Positions 55,555 through 64,000 of a stretch of 64,000 bases of DNA are shown piece by piece (positions within the stretch are counted from its first letter, which is position 1; each line of letters starts with the position of its first letter). The notes below the pieces were generated by a model, which was not told the DNA's origin, made no database searches, and saw nothing but the letters and a program-made list of their open reading frames with translations. The position numbers and the translations under genes are program-made. Source of the stretch: Microseira wollei NIES-4236 (GTDB taxonomy: Bacteria; Cyanobacteriota; Cyanobacteriia; Cyanobacteriales; Aerosakkonemataceae); the NCBI RefSeq assembly GCF_020521235.1, contig NZ_BLAY01000007.1:27002-91001 (forward strand), written 5' to 3'.

Positions 55555-56769
55555 ATGAAAGCAACAAATAGCAATTTTCAATTAACCTATTGTACAAACA
55601 TTCACCCCGGAGAAGAATGGCAGCAAGTCTTTGCTAACCTAGAAAAATACGTTCCCAATCTCAAAACACAGCTAGCACCAGAAAAACCTTTTGGCATTGG
55701 GTTGCGGTTAGCAGATGTAGCAGCAAGGCAACTGCTAGAAAAAGACGCGCTGATGCAATTTAAAACTTGGCTGATTCAACAAGAGCTTTACGTATTTACA
55801 TTGAATGGATTCCCTTACGGGGGCTTTCATCATCAGGTAGTAAAAGACCGAGTTTATGCACCGGATTGGAGCAAAAGAGAACGCCTAGACTATACATTAC
55901 GGTTAGTAAAAATTTTGGCATTCCTGTTACCAGAAGGCACAGACGGCGGGATTTCTACACTGCCACTATCCTATAAGCCTTGGTTTAAAGAAGACAAATC
56001 CACTTGGGAATCAACACTACACAGCAGCAGCATTAACCTAGCTTTAGTAGCGGCGGAAATGGCACGCATTCGGGAACAGACGGGGAAACTGCTGCACGTA
56101 GATTTAGAGCCAGAACCCGATGGTTTGATTGAAAATTCAACCGAAGTAATTGATTTTTTTCAAAATTGGTTATTACCCATCGGTGGTGCATTTTTAGCCA
56201 AAGGTTTGGGGATTTCCCAAGCAGCCGAACAGCGATTGCTCGACCACATTCGCGTTTGTTACGATACCTGCCATTTTGCTGTGGAATACGAAGAGCCGCT
56301 ATTAGTTTTTAAGCGGTTTCAAGCGGCTGGAATTCAAATTGGCAAGATTCAAATTAGTGCGGCGCTGCGGGTGATGATACCCCAGGATTTGCAGCAGCGA
56401 AGTTTAATTGTTCAAAGGTTGCGTCCTTTTGCCGAGTCTACTTATTTGCACCAAGTTATCGAGCGTCGCGTTGACGGAACGTTGCATCATTATCCCGATT
56501 TGGTAACAGCATTACCCTATCTTGAACGGGTAGATGCCCAAGAGTGGCGCATTCACTTTCACGTGCCAATTTTTATCCGCGATTACCAACTATTGCATTC
56601 TACACAAGACGACATTATAGAAGTTTTAGAACTGCTTGGGAAAAACAATGCTTGCCAACATTTGGAAATTGAAACTTACACCTGGGATGTCTTGCCGCCG
56701 GAAATGAAAATGGATTTGTTAGCCTCTATCCAGCGGGAGTATGAGTGGGTTTTGCTTTTGATTAAGTAG
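55555..56769 (+). CDS. eboE: EboE, TIM-barrel sugar isomerase/epimerase-like protein
   Basis: The 404-residue protein resembles xylose isomerase-like TIM barrels: HPGEEWQQVFANLEKYVPNL at the start, LHVDLEPEPDGLIEN (metal Glu/Asp), CYDTCHFAVEYEEP and IGKIQISAALRV. It is known as the metabolite traffic protein EboE in ebo clusters; its substrate has not been shown. STRR units stop just before its ATG, leaving no ribosome site. It is the last ebo gene on this strand. Confidence 0.88.
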   Translation: MKATNSNFQLTYCTNIHPGEEWQQVFANLEKYVPNLKTQLAPEKPFGIGLRLADVAARQLLEKDALMQFKTWLIQQELYVFTLNGFPYGGFHHQVVKDRVYAPDWSKRERLDYTLRLVKILAFLLPEGTDGGISTLPLSYKPWFKEDKSTWESTLHSSSINLALVAAEMARIREQTGKLLHVDLEPEPDGLIENSTEVIDFFQNWLLPIGGAFLAKGLGISQAAEQRLLDHIRVCYDTCHFAVEYEEPLLVFKRFQAAGIQIGKIQISAALRVMIPQDLQQRSLIVQRLRPFAESTYLHQVIERRVDGTLHHYPDLVTALPYLERVDAQEWRIHFHVPIFIRDYQLLHSTQDDIIEVLELLGKNNACQHLEIETYTWDVLPPEMKMDLLASIQREYEWVLLLIK

Positions 56770-56812
56770 TTGTTTGTTAATCGGGTTGGTGCCGTACTCT
56801 CGGCTAACGCAC

Positions 56813-56862
56813 CCTACGGTTATGAAATTCCCCAAAAGGGGGATTTTATTTATAACCGTAGG
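56813..56862 (+). terminator. Nested hairpin after eboE, likely terminator or spacer
   Basis: CCTACGGTTAT at 56813-56823 pairs with ATAACCGTAGG at 56852-56862, enclosing TCCCCAAAAGGGGGA. A long run of Ts is not present, but ATTTTATTTATAA follows the inner stem. It would separate the scy-ebo transcript from the photoreceptor gene. Confidence 0.45.
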
Positions 56863-56954
56863 TAGATGTTTATTTGGGATTTTTATACCAAAATTGGTTG
56901 ATTTACCTTTTGTTAATACACAGGGTTTAAATAACCCTTAACCAGGTTTTGAAG

Positions 56955-59600
56955 ATGACGCAGAGAGATGGCAAAACTACCAACGGCAACGACGGTTTTC
57001 AAAAGCAACCCAAGCTGATTGTCTCTACTTCTTCAGAGCGAATCAATGGGGCAAATGCGCCTCTTTCACCCGTGGCACAAAATCCCAAACCTTATGCCCA
57101 AAAGCGATCGCAAGCTAAAATGGCTTCCAACTCCGATCAACCGCCAAAGGAAACGCCAAGAGCGGCAGCGCAAACCGGATGGTGGGAACGACTGAGTTTG
57201 AAAAATAAAGCAATTATCTGCGCGATCGCAATCCCTGTGTTACCGGGCGCGATCCTTGGTACAACCACTTATGTTTTGGGTAATAATGGTGTATTAATTG
57301 GCACAGTTTTGTCCTTGGGTGTAGAGATTGCGATCGCTATTTTTCTAGTCCAATATCTCATTCGCCCCATCTTACGAGTTGCCACCGCCGTCAAGCATTT
57401 AGGAGGAGGTAAACTTGATACGCGCATAAAAGTTGAAACTGAAGATGAACTTGGCATTTTAGGCACTAGCATTAACCAGCTAGCAGATCAACTTCAGATT
57501 CTCTTAGCAGAAAAAGAAGCCGTTGCCAGACAAGATAGATTATTAAGCAACATAGCTTGGAGAGCGCGTCAAGCAACAGACATACAAGATTTTAGTAACA
57601 AAATTATGGCGGGAGTTCGACGAGTTCTTAATGTCGATCGCGTCATCATTTATCGCTTCAATTCTGACTGGAGCGGCACTATTGTTGCCGAATCTGTTGC
57701 CCCCGGTTGGACAAGATCTATGGACGAAACAATCGACGATCCTTGTTTTCGGATGAATTATATTGAGCAATACCAAAACGGGCGCGTCAGAGCGATCAAC
57801 GACATTTACAACGAACCGGGATTAAACGATTGCCACATTCTGACTTTGGAACAATTTGAAGTCAAAGCCAATCTAATCGCACCGATGAAACAAGGCAATC
57901 AATTGATGGGTTTACTCATCGCCCATCAATGTAGAGAACCGCGAGTTTGGCAGCAATCGGAAATCGATTTTTTCGTTCAATTAGCCACTCATATAGAATA
58001 TGCACTTGACCATATAAGTTTTATCCAACAACTGCAAGCCTCCGCCAAAAGAGAACGTTTATTAGGTGACATTGCTTGGAAAGCACGTCAAGCAGCAAAC
58101 TGCCAAGAACTTTTGAGTACGGCACTTTCTGGAATTCGTAAAGTCCTCAACGTCGATCGCGTTATTGCTTATCGTTTTAATCCAGATTGGAGCGGTACTG
58201 TTGCTGCGGAATCAGTCGCCGCTGGTTGGACAAGAGCAATGAACGAAAATATTGATGACCCTTGTTTTCGCGATCGCTATGTTCAGCAGTACCAAAATGG
58301 GCGCGTCAGAGCGATCAACGATATTTACAAAGAACCGGGATTAAGCGATTGTCACATCCTCACTTTGGAACAATTTGAAGTCAAAGCCAATCTCATCGTA
58401 CCGATCCGAAAAGACAATCAATTAGTCGGTTTACTCATCGCTCATCAATGTTCCCAACCTCGCAATTGGAAGCAGTCAGAAATCGACTTTTTTGTTCAGG
58501 TGGCGATTCATATTGAATATGCCTTTGCTCACGTCAGCTTTATCAAACAATTAGAAGAAGCACGCACGTCTGCGGAAGCAGTTTCGATTGAACAACGCCA
58601 ACAAAAAGAAGCATTGCAAGCACAACTGGAAAGATTTCTACAACAGATCCAAGGAGCATTTCGAGGCGATTTAACCGTGAGGGCTGAGGTGACAGAGGGG
58701 GAAATGGGAACGATCGCTGACTTTTTTAACGCTCTAATTGAGAACTTGCAGCAAATTGTTTTGCAAGTACAATCAGCCGCCGATGCTGTAACGCAAACTG
58801 CCAAAGTGAGCGAAATTGATGTTAAAAGACTTTCCGACGAAGCGCAGCGACAATCAGAAGCGATCGCTGCTACCCTCCAACAAATTCAAGTCATGGCAAA
58901 TTCTATCCAAAACGTTGCCACTAGCGCTCAACAAGCGGCGCTAAAAGTACAGGAAGCCAATCAAACCTTACAAGTCGGTGATAAAGCCATGAACAAAACC
59001 GTTGCCGGAATTTTAGCCATCGAAAAAACCTTTGAAGAAACTGCTTTTAAAGTCAAATGTTTAGGTCAATCTTCTCAAAAAATATCTAGAGCTAGTAGCT
59101 TAATCAAAGACTTAGCAAATCAAACAAATATTTTAGCCTTAAATGCCTCAATAGAAGCCAAAGGAGCCGGTATTGAAGGCGAAGGATTTGCCGTTGTAGC
59201 CGCAGAAGTGCGTACCCTAGCCGAACAATCAGCCGTCGCCACTAAAGAAATAGAACAAATCGTCGAAGAAATTCAAATAGAAACTAATGAAGTTGTTACA
59301 GCGATGGAAGTTGGCATGAATCAGCTTAGTACCGGCACTAACCTGGTGAAAACAGCCAGATCTAAACTCAACTCAATCGCCGCAGTTAGCGCCCAAATTC
59401 GCATCCTTGTACAAGAAATGGCTCAAGCTGCAACCTCTCAGATGCAGACATCTTTAGACCTGACTCAAACCATACAGGAAGTCGCCACAATTGCCAACCA
59501 AACTTCAGAACAATCCCAAGCTGTTGCTGAGTCTTTTACTAAACTATTAAAAGTAGCTAATGAACTGCAAGAAAGCGTGGCGCAATTCAAAATTCGCTAA
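56955..59600 (+). CDS. Chemoreceptor with two DXCF-type bilin-binding GAF domains (PixJ-like)
   Basis: The 881-residue protein starts at ATG 56955. Two membrane helices (about 85-108 and 111-135) with no periplasmic domain lead into a HAMP domain. Two GAF domains follow (about 190-350 and 365-525), each with the cyanobacteriochrome pair: DPCF (Cys264 and Cys437) and the chromophore-binding Cys-His of LNDCHI or LSDCHI (Cys293 and Cys466), 29 residues apart. TePixJ, a known DXCF blue/green photoreceptor, has the same arrangement. A second HAMP-like segment and an MCP signalling domain (about 610-880, tip GEGFAVVAAEVRTLAEQSA) finish the chain. So it should be a bilin photoreceptor that feeds CheA. 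Wavelengths are inference. Confidence 0.9.
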   Translation: MTQRDGKTTNGNDGFQKQPKLIVSTSSERINGANAPLSPVAQNPKPYAQKRSQAKMASNSDQPPKETPRAAAQTGWWERLSLKNKAIICAIAIPVLPGAILGTTTYVLGNNGVLIGTVLSLGVEIAIAIFLVQYLIRPILRVATAVKHLGGGKLDTRIKVETEDELGILGTSINQLADQLQILLAEKEAVARQDRLLSNIAWRARQATDIQDFSNKIMAGVRRVLNVDRVIIYRFNSDWSGTIVAESVAPGWTRSMDETIDDPCFRMNYIEQYQNGRVRAINDIYNEPGLNDCHILTLEQFEVKANLIAPMKQGNQLMGLLIAHQCREPRVWQQSEIDFFVQLATHIEYALDHISFIQQLQASAKRERLLGDIAWKARQAANCQELLSTALSGIRKVLNVDRVIAYRFNPDWSGTVAAESVAAGWTRAMNENIDDPCFRDRYVQQYQNGRVRAINDIYKEPGLSDCHILTLEQFEVKANLIVPIRKDNQLVGLLIAHQCSQPRNWKQSEIDFFVQVAIHIEYAFAHVSFIKQLEEARTSAEAVSIEQRQQKEALQAQLERFLQQIQGAFRGDLTVRAEVTEGEMGTIADFFNALIENLQQIVLQVQSAADAVTQTAKVSEIDVKRLSDEAQRQSEAIAATLQQIQVMANSIQNVATSAQQAALKVQEANQTLQVGDKAMNKTVAGILAIEKTFEETAFKVKCLGQSSQKISRASSLIKDLANQTNILALNASIEAKGAGIEGEGFAVVAAEVRTLAEQSAVATKEIEQIVEEIQIETNEVVTAMEVGMNQLSTGTNLVKTARSKLNSIAAVSAQIRILVQEMAQAATSQMQTSLDLTQTIQEVATIANQTSEQSQAVAESFTKLLKVANELQESVAQFKIR

Positions 59601-59697
59601 TGGCTAATGGCTGGCTAATGGGACGTCAAAAACAACAAAATTCACCGAGCAATTAGCAATTAACAATTAACAATTAACAATTAGCAATTAGCAAATC
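59601..59697. repeat. STRR heptamers between the photoreceptor gene and cheA
   Basis: CTAATGG units, a spacer of about 30 bases, then AGCAATT and ACAATTA units that reach the cheA start. The blocks are inverted relative to each other. No ribosome-binding site precedes cheA. Confidence 0.75.
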
Positions 59698-59698
59698 A

Positions 59699-61939
59699 AT
59701 GATGCCCAAACTCGATATCGATGACGAAAATTACAATTTTTATTGCCTGCTACAATGCCTTGAGTCAGGAATACTAACGTTACGGCAAGAACATAGTATC
59801 AATAAAATACATAGCCTGATGCGAATTGCCCATTCGATTAAAGGCGGTGCAGCTTGTGTTGGCTTAACTGGGATTCAAACATTAGCCCATCAGTTGGAAA
59901 ATATTTTTAAAGTTTTATATCAAGAAAATATTGAAGTTGACCAAGAGTTAGAAGAACTGTTGCTGCAAGCTTACGATTCGCTGCGATCGCCCCTACTAGC
60001 TCAAATTCAAACTGGTCAATGCGACACCGATGCTCACCATGAAAAATTAAAACAAATATGCGATCAAATAGAGGCTAACCTCGGAGCGAACTTAGCAGAA
60101 GAAACCGAGTCAAAAGAAGTGGAAACAGATGAGGATATCGCACAGGTTTTGTTCGCTGAAGACGTGGCGCGGGGATTGGAATGCTGGGAAATGTTGTTAA
60201 GCAATCCTCAGATGCCAGAATTAGTAGAAAAATTAAAGATTCAGGCGGAAGTTTTTGCCAGTATTGGACAATTTTTAAACCTGCCTGCTTTTGTTGCGAT
60301 CGCTCAAACCACCATTTCCGCTTTGCAAATCAATCCACAACAAGTTAAAACCATCGGAAAACTTGCCGCCAAAGACTTTCGAGCCATTCAAACCGCAGTT
60401 TTAGGTGGCTCGCGATCGCCCAATATAAAACCTTGCAGTGAGTTAGTAAATCTGGCAAAATTTGAAACACAAAATGCTAACAATGTCAAGCAAGATGTCC
60501 CACCTGAAGTAGAAAGAGAAGAAAGAGAACAAAATCCTAAGTTGGGAGTGCGAGTAGACTTAGAACGCTGGGAACTTCTCAACAATTTAGTGGGAGATTT
60601 AGTCACTCAAGAAAGCAGTTTTATTTTGCAACAACAACAACAAAAGGAAATCGTTGAAACAATATCGCAAAGATTAAATCGCTTAAATAAGCTGACTCGC
60701 AAATATTTGAGCAGAGGAGCAGCAAAGCATCGCCAATTACCCATTGCTTTGTCACATACAGTAGCCGAAGAAATTGCACAACTGCAAGCAGCGCTACAAG
60801 ACATTACTCTCGCTCAGCAGCAAGTGCAACAAATTATCAAAAAAAGACAACAGACCCTGAAGCAATTGCAAACGAACCTGTTACATGCTCGAATGCTGCC
60901 GATTGGAAACTTATTAAATCGGTTTTCTCGGATGGTACGAGACTTGGCTGTTAAAAACCACAAGCAAATCAACCTTCAGCTAGTGGGAATGAATACCTTA
61001 ATAGATAAAGCAATTTTAGAAAAGCTTTATGACCCATTAATTCATCTGGTACGCAACGCCGTCGATCACGGCATCGAGACGCCCTCAGTGCGGCAAGCTA
61101 ATGGTAAATCTGCCACAGGTACGATTACTATCCGCGCTTATCATCGGGGAAATTATACTTATATTGAATTGCAAGATGATGGTCAAGGAATAGACGAAGA
61201 AAAAATAGTTCGTCGCGCGATCGCATTAAATTGGCTATCTTCCTATCAGGCAGAAACATTACCCAAAAACCGCTTGTATGAGTATTTATTTGCCCCCGGT
61301 TTTTCCACCGCGGCGAAAGTAAGCGAACTTTCCGGACGCGGCTTTGGCTTGGAAGTTGTGCGGCTTCAAGTCAATGCTTTAAAAGGAGACATTAGCGTCA
61401 TTTCTTGTCGGGGAAAAGGAACAAAATTTACTCTGCGCTTGCCTTTTACCTTGACCATTACCAAGCTATTGGTATTTGGCGTTGACGCGAATATTCTGGC
61501 AATTCCTGTCGATAGTCTAGTTGCGATCGCCGCCGTTACAGAACCACAAATAATCACCGATCGAGAACAGCAGTATTATTCTTACCAGGGACAAATCGTT
61601 CCCGTCTACTCTCATTTTTTACCATCTGCTTATAGCTATCCTTGCACGCCACCTGAAAAAAACCAATATAAAGGTTCCTGTCCTTGGCAAGAATATGGAA
61701 AATTTTTTTTGCTGTTAATTTCAGGCAAAAATAAAATAATTGCTCTCAAAATTGACCGAATTTTAATCGAACAAGATTTAGCAATTAAACCATTTGGTGA
61801 TGCGATCGCTCCGCCGCCTTACCTTTATGGCTGTACAATTTTGGGGAACGGAAATTTGGTTCCTGTAATAGATGGAACCGAGTTAGCAGGGTGGCTTCAA
61901 CAACACAAACCCATGCCGAATCATCCTATCTCGAACTAG
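59699..61939 (+). CDS. cheA: CheA-type histidine kinase
   Basis: The 746-residue protein has an N-terminal Hpt domain with the phospho-acceptor His45 in IAHSIKGGAACVGL, a linker, a dimerisation region, then the ATPase (N box HLVRNAVDHGIETP, G1 LQDDGQGIDEE, G2 GRGFGLEVVRLQV) and a C-terminal CheW-like domain from about 595 (LPFTLTITKLLVFGVD). Unlike PixL and many cyanobacterial CheA proteins it has no receiver at its end, so a separate CheY would be needed and none is near. It lies directly after the photoreceptor, which is its likely input (inference). Confidence 0.9.
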   Translation: MMPKLDIDDENYNFYCLLQCLESGILTLRQEHSINKIHSLMRIAHSIKGGAACVGLTGIQTLAHQLENIFKVLYQENIEVDQELEELLLQAYDSLRSPLLAQIQTGQCDTDAHHEKLKQICDQIEANLGANLAEETESKEVETDEDIAQVLFAEDVARGLECWEMLLSNPQMPELVEKLKIQAEVFASIGQFLNLPAFVAIAQTTISALQINPQQVKTIGKLAAKDFRAIQTAVLGGSRSPNIKPCSELVNLAKFETQNANNVKQDVPPEVEREEREQNPKLGVRVDLERWELLNNLVGDLVTQESSFILQQQQQKEIVETISQRLNRLNKLTRKYLSRGAAKHRQLPIALSHTVAEEIAQLQAALQDITLAQQQVQQIIKKRQQTLKQLQTNLLHARMLPIGNLLNRFSRMVRDLAVKNHKQINLQLVGMNTLIDKAILEKLYDPLIHLVRNAVDHGIETPSVRQANGKSATGTITIRAYHRGNYTYIELQDDGQGIDEEKIVRRAIALNWLSSYQAETLPKNRLYEYLFAPGFSTAAKVSELSGRGFGLEVVRLQVNALKGDISVISCRGKGTKFTLRLPFTLTITKLLVFGVDANILAIPVDSLVAIAAVTEPQIITDREQQYYSYQGQIVPVYSHFLPSAYSYPCTPPEKNQYKGSCPWQEYGKFFLLLISGKNKIIALKIDRILIEQDLAIKPFGDAIAPPPYLYGCTILGNGNLVPVIDGTELAGWLQQHKPMPNHPISN

Positions 61940-61950
61940 CCAAACAAACA

Positions 61951-62053
61951 CAGGAATTACGCAAACCACCTTTGTTTCTATGAAAAATCGTCGCAAGAGA
62001 ACCAGAGATCGCAGCAAGAAACTTTGGTGATAGGATCGTCGTGGGTAAGTCCT
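61951..62053. repeat. Inverted repeat of the ACTTACGCAAA family
   Basis: CAGGAATTACGCAAACCACC at the left is matched in inverse by GAAACTTTGGTGAT ... GTAAGTCCTG at the right. Parts match 28978-29060. It lies between the convergent cheA and CHAT genes and could terminate both. Confidence 0.55.
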
Positions 62054-62060
62054 GAAACAA

Positions 62061-63602
62061 TTAAAGGTATGGCTTGACAAAATTTGTACATTCTGGCTGA
62101 CCGCGTTGGGGTTGGGTACAAGCTCTAATTTCAATATTTCCCGGCCCCATATCGCCGTAATATTCCTCTCGTCTGTTCAAAAAGAGAGATTCTGGATATT
62201 TTTTCCCTTGTCTATCTTCGAGGTAATCGGTTCTTGGCAGAAGTTCTCCCGTAGTTTTGACCCAAGTAGCATTGCAACGCCTGGAATATCTCAGTTCAAC
62301 CTTAACCACTGAAGGCGAGAGATAGCAGTCTCTAGAGGTGATTGTGATTCCGTCCTTGTCGCATTTATTATCCACCGGGTCGCGTCCGATACAGGAATAG
62401 CCACTGCACAAAGGTCGATCTATAACTGTATTTTTTACTAGAGTTATTCCTAATGAAAGGATTGCAGCAATTAGCAATAGGGAAAATGGCTTATAAAAAT
62501 AACGAAAAGGTTGTTTGCACCAATCTTGCCAAGCAGTCGGTACAACAGCTGGGTTTTGACAAATTATCGGCAACCAACTAACACCCGGATATTGCTTTTC
62601 CCAGCTTTCCAACTTGCGCCGCGCTTCCAGTACCGCCGCATAAAAAGGTTTGTTATTAGCAAAAGCACTCAAGAAATCCTGTAAAAATTCTTGTGCTACA
62701 GAATCTGGTACGGGTTCTCGCATCACAATACACTGGGGTAAATGCAACTTGGCTAACTGATTCGCCAATCCCAAACCATCGCAAGAGTTAAAAATGGCTA
62801 GCTGCAACCCGCGTTTAATCGCCGTTTCGAGAGCATTTTTTAACTCGTTGATTGCTAAACTTTCCTCCTGATTTATTTCAAACCAACCAATTTGACCATC
62901 GCTTTGACTAAAACTGTGACCGGCAAAAAAGAAGATATGCCAACCTTGTTCGTCCCAAAGCTGTTCAAATAACTGCTTCCGCGTTGGTTGCTTTAGAAAT
63001 TTAATATTTGCGCCGCGCTGGCGTAAGTTTTCCAGTACCTGGCGGTCAAACTCGATATTAATATTATCGCTATTGCCAAGGATGGCTAAAATTCTAACTT
63101 TTGACCGTTTCTTATTGTACGGTTGACCGTTGGGGGATTCGTATTCTGGCGTACTTAAGGCAATTTCTGCTTGCTTGTAACACTCGGCGAATAAATCCCA
63201 AGCTTGCCAGGGAAGCTGTCGCATGCGGATATCTTCGGTTTGAATAATGACTCGAATTTCCTCATCTTTGTGCAAGTATTGCTGCAATTTATCCCGAATT
63301 TTTTGCCATTCTCCGCCAGAATTGAGCCAGTTGTTGAATTGTGCTGCTAATTCGTTTGACGAGTCGTGGCAGGAAGATTTAGTCACCTTTCTGGATTTGA
63401 TGCGACAACGAGAACCTGGATTTACTGTATTGTGAAAAGCTTGTTGCCATTGGCGGAATGATTCGGGAATATTAGGTGCTGGTGGAAGATTGCCGAGAAT
63501 TCTAGTTTTAGAATTAGTGCCATCTTCCCCTATTTCCAAAATTACCGGAAATCCTTGCTCAAAACTGCCATCCAGCAGATGCAAAACTACCAGCTTTCCC
63601 AT
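62061..63602 (-). CDS. Membrane-anchored CHAT-domain protein
   Basis: The 513-residue protein has an N-terminal beta-rich region, then a CHAT caspase-like domain with probable catalytic His in IFFFAGHSFSQSDG (about 228) and Cys in IFNSCDGLGLA (about 270), a membrane helix (FSLLLIAAILSLGITLV, about 370-390) and an outer region with five or more Cys, including CSGYSCIGRD, possibly disulfide-bonded. It has no TPR repeats, unlike the CHAT protein at 8097. Such proteins may be proteases triggered by an envelope signal; the target is unknown. Confidence 0.82.
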   Translation of the reverse strand: MGKLVVLHLLDGSFEQGFPVILEIGEDGTNSKTRILGNLPPAPNIPESFRQWQQAFHNTVNPGSRCRIKSRKVTKSSCHDSSNELAAQFNNWLNSGGEWQKIRDKLQQYLHKDEEIRVIIQTEDIRMRQLPWQAWDLFAECYKQAEIALSTPEYESPNGQPYNKKRSKVRILAILGNSDNINIEFDRQVLENLRQRGANIKFLKQPTRKQLFEQLWDEQGWHIFFFAGHSFSQSDGQIGWFEINQEESLAINELKNALETAIKRGLQLAIFNSCDGLGLANQLAKLHLPQCIVMREPVPDSVAQEFLQDFLSAFANNKPFYAAVLEARRKLESWEKQYPGVSWLPIICQNPAVVPTAWQDWCKQPFRYFYKPFSLLLIAAILSLGITLVKNTVIDRPLCSGYSCIGRDPVDNKCDKDGITITSRDCYLSPSVVKVELRYSRRCNATWVKTTGELLPRTDYLEDRQGKKYPESLFLNRREEYYGDMGPGNIEIRACTQPQRGQPECTNFVKPYL

Positions 63603-63675
63603 ATTTATTTCCCTGTTTTAACCGATTGCTGTATTACATCTATTGGTTATATGGTGCGCTGATTATGCGCGATGC

Positions 63676-64000
63676 CTTTAACGAGTTCCCAGGTTCTACC
63701 TGGGAATGCACCTCCCTTGAGGCTCCTGCCTCTTTTAGGTGCAACTGGAGGCAGAACCTCCCGCCAGTCGTTTAACGAGTTCCCAGGTTCTACCTGGGAA
63801 TGCACCTCCCTTGAGGCTCCTGCCTCTTTTAGGTGCAACTGGAGGCAGAACCTCCCGCCAGTCGTTTAACTCGTTTAACGAGTTCCCAGGTTCTACCTGG
63901 GAATGCACCTCCCTTGAGGCTCCTGCCTCTTTTAGGTGCAACTGGAGGCAGAACCTCCCGCCAGTCGTTTAACGAGTTCCCAGGTTCTACCTGGGAATGC
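63676..64000 (+). repeat. Tandem repeat of about 94 bp running off the window
   Basis: Units start with ACGAGTTCCCAGG at 63681, 63775, 63878 and 63972. The spacing is 94, 103 and 94 bases; the longer one has an extra nine bases (a second TTTAACTCG). Each unit has the hairpin TTCCCAGGTTCTACCTGGGAA, then CTTGAGGCTCCTGCCTC and GGAGGCAGAACCTCC. The copies are otherwise identical by eye. The array continues past the right edge. Confidence 0.9.

Noticed and set aside
63676..64000. Possible CRISPR array at the right edge
   Set aside because: The whole 94-base unit is conserved; there are no variable spacers.
1..64000. tRNA, rRNA or prophage genes
   Set aside because: I saw no cloverleaf-like tRNA, rRNA sequence, integrase or phage structural gene; this is by eye, so a short RNA could be missed.

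Overview
The window looks like chromosomal DNA from a filamentous cyanobacterium, probably an oscillatorialean such as a Microcoleus or Oscillatoria relative (inference). The signs are very frequent HIP1 octamers (GCGATCGC), heptameric STRR repeats (CTAATGG / AGCAATT) between genes, several families of dispersed palindromes, and genes for scytonemin, which only cyanobacteria are known to make. I saw no rRNA, tRNA, CRISPR array or prophage.

Layout. 1-15 kb: signalling and stress genes (two AAA-like NTPase proteins, one with four GAF domains; an ATP-grasp enzyme; an amino-acid permease; a TPR-CHAT protein; secreted and membrane proteins; a VapBC-type module with a frameshifted toxin; an SH3 protein; a thioredoxin-like protein). 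15.4-25.4 kb: a mobile, rearranged segment with a lone TnpB, a Ser/Thr kinase, and a segmental duplication that copied the kinase tail, a methyltransferase gene and the end of a glycosyltransferase gene, leaving several gene relics.

25.5-62 kb: one large bidirectional scytonemin locus. Leftward from about 37.9 kb run trpEG, trpC, a quinone-oxidoreductase-like gene, trpA, trpB, trpD, a DAHP synthase, a sugar transferase, an interrupted glycosyltransferase, eboF and a CheW gene. Rightward run an AraC-type response regulator, scyA, scyB, scyC, two ScyD/ScyE-family genes, scyF, an unrecognised Gly/Asn-repeat protein, eboA, eboB, eboC, tyrA, eboD, eboE, a chemoreceptor with two probable bilin-binding GAF domains, and CheA. 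By established biochemistry the aromatic enzymes supply tryptophan and p-hydroxyphenylpyruvate, ScyB/ScyA/ScyC build the cytoplasmic monomer, the ebo genes are needed to get precursor to the periplasm, and the exported propeller proteins are thought to finish the dimer. All three propeller proteins here end in PEP-CTERM-like sorting signals.

The most interesting feature is the joining of a UV-screen pathway to a phototaxis-type signalling set. The CheW gene overlaps eboF at one end of the locus and the photoreceptor plus CheA follow eboE at the other, so light sensing and sunscreen synthesis may be coordinated (inference). The right edge (62-64 kb) holds a second CHAT-domain gene and a tandem repeat of about 94 bp that runs out of the window.
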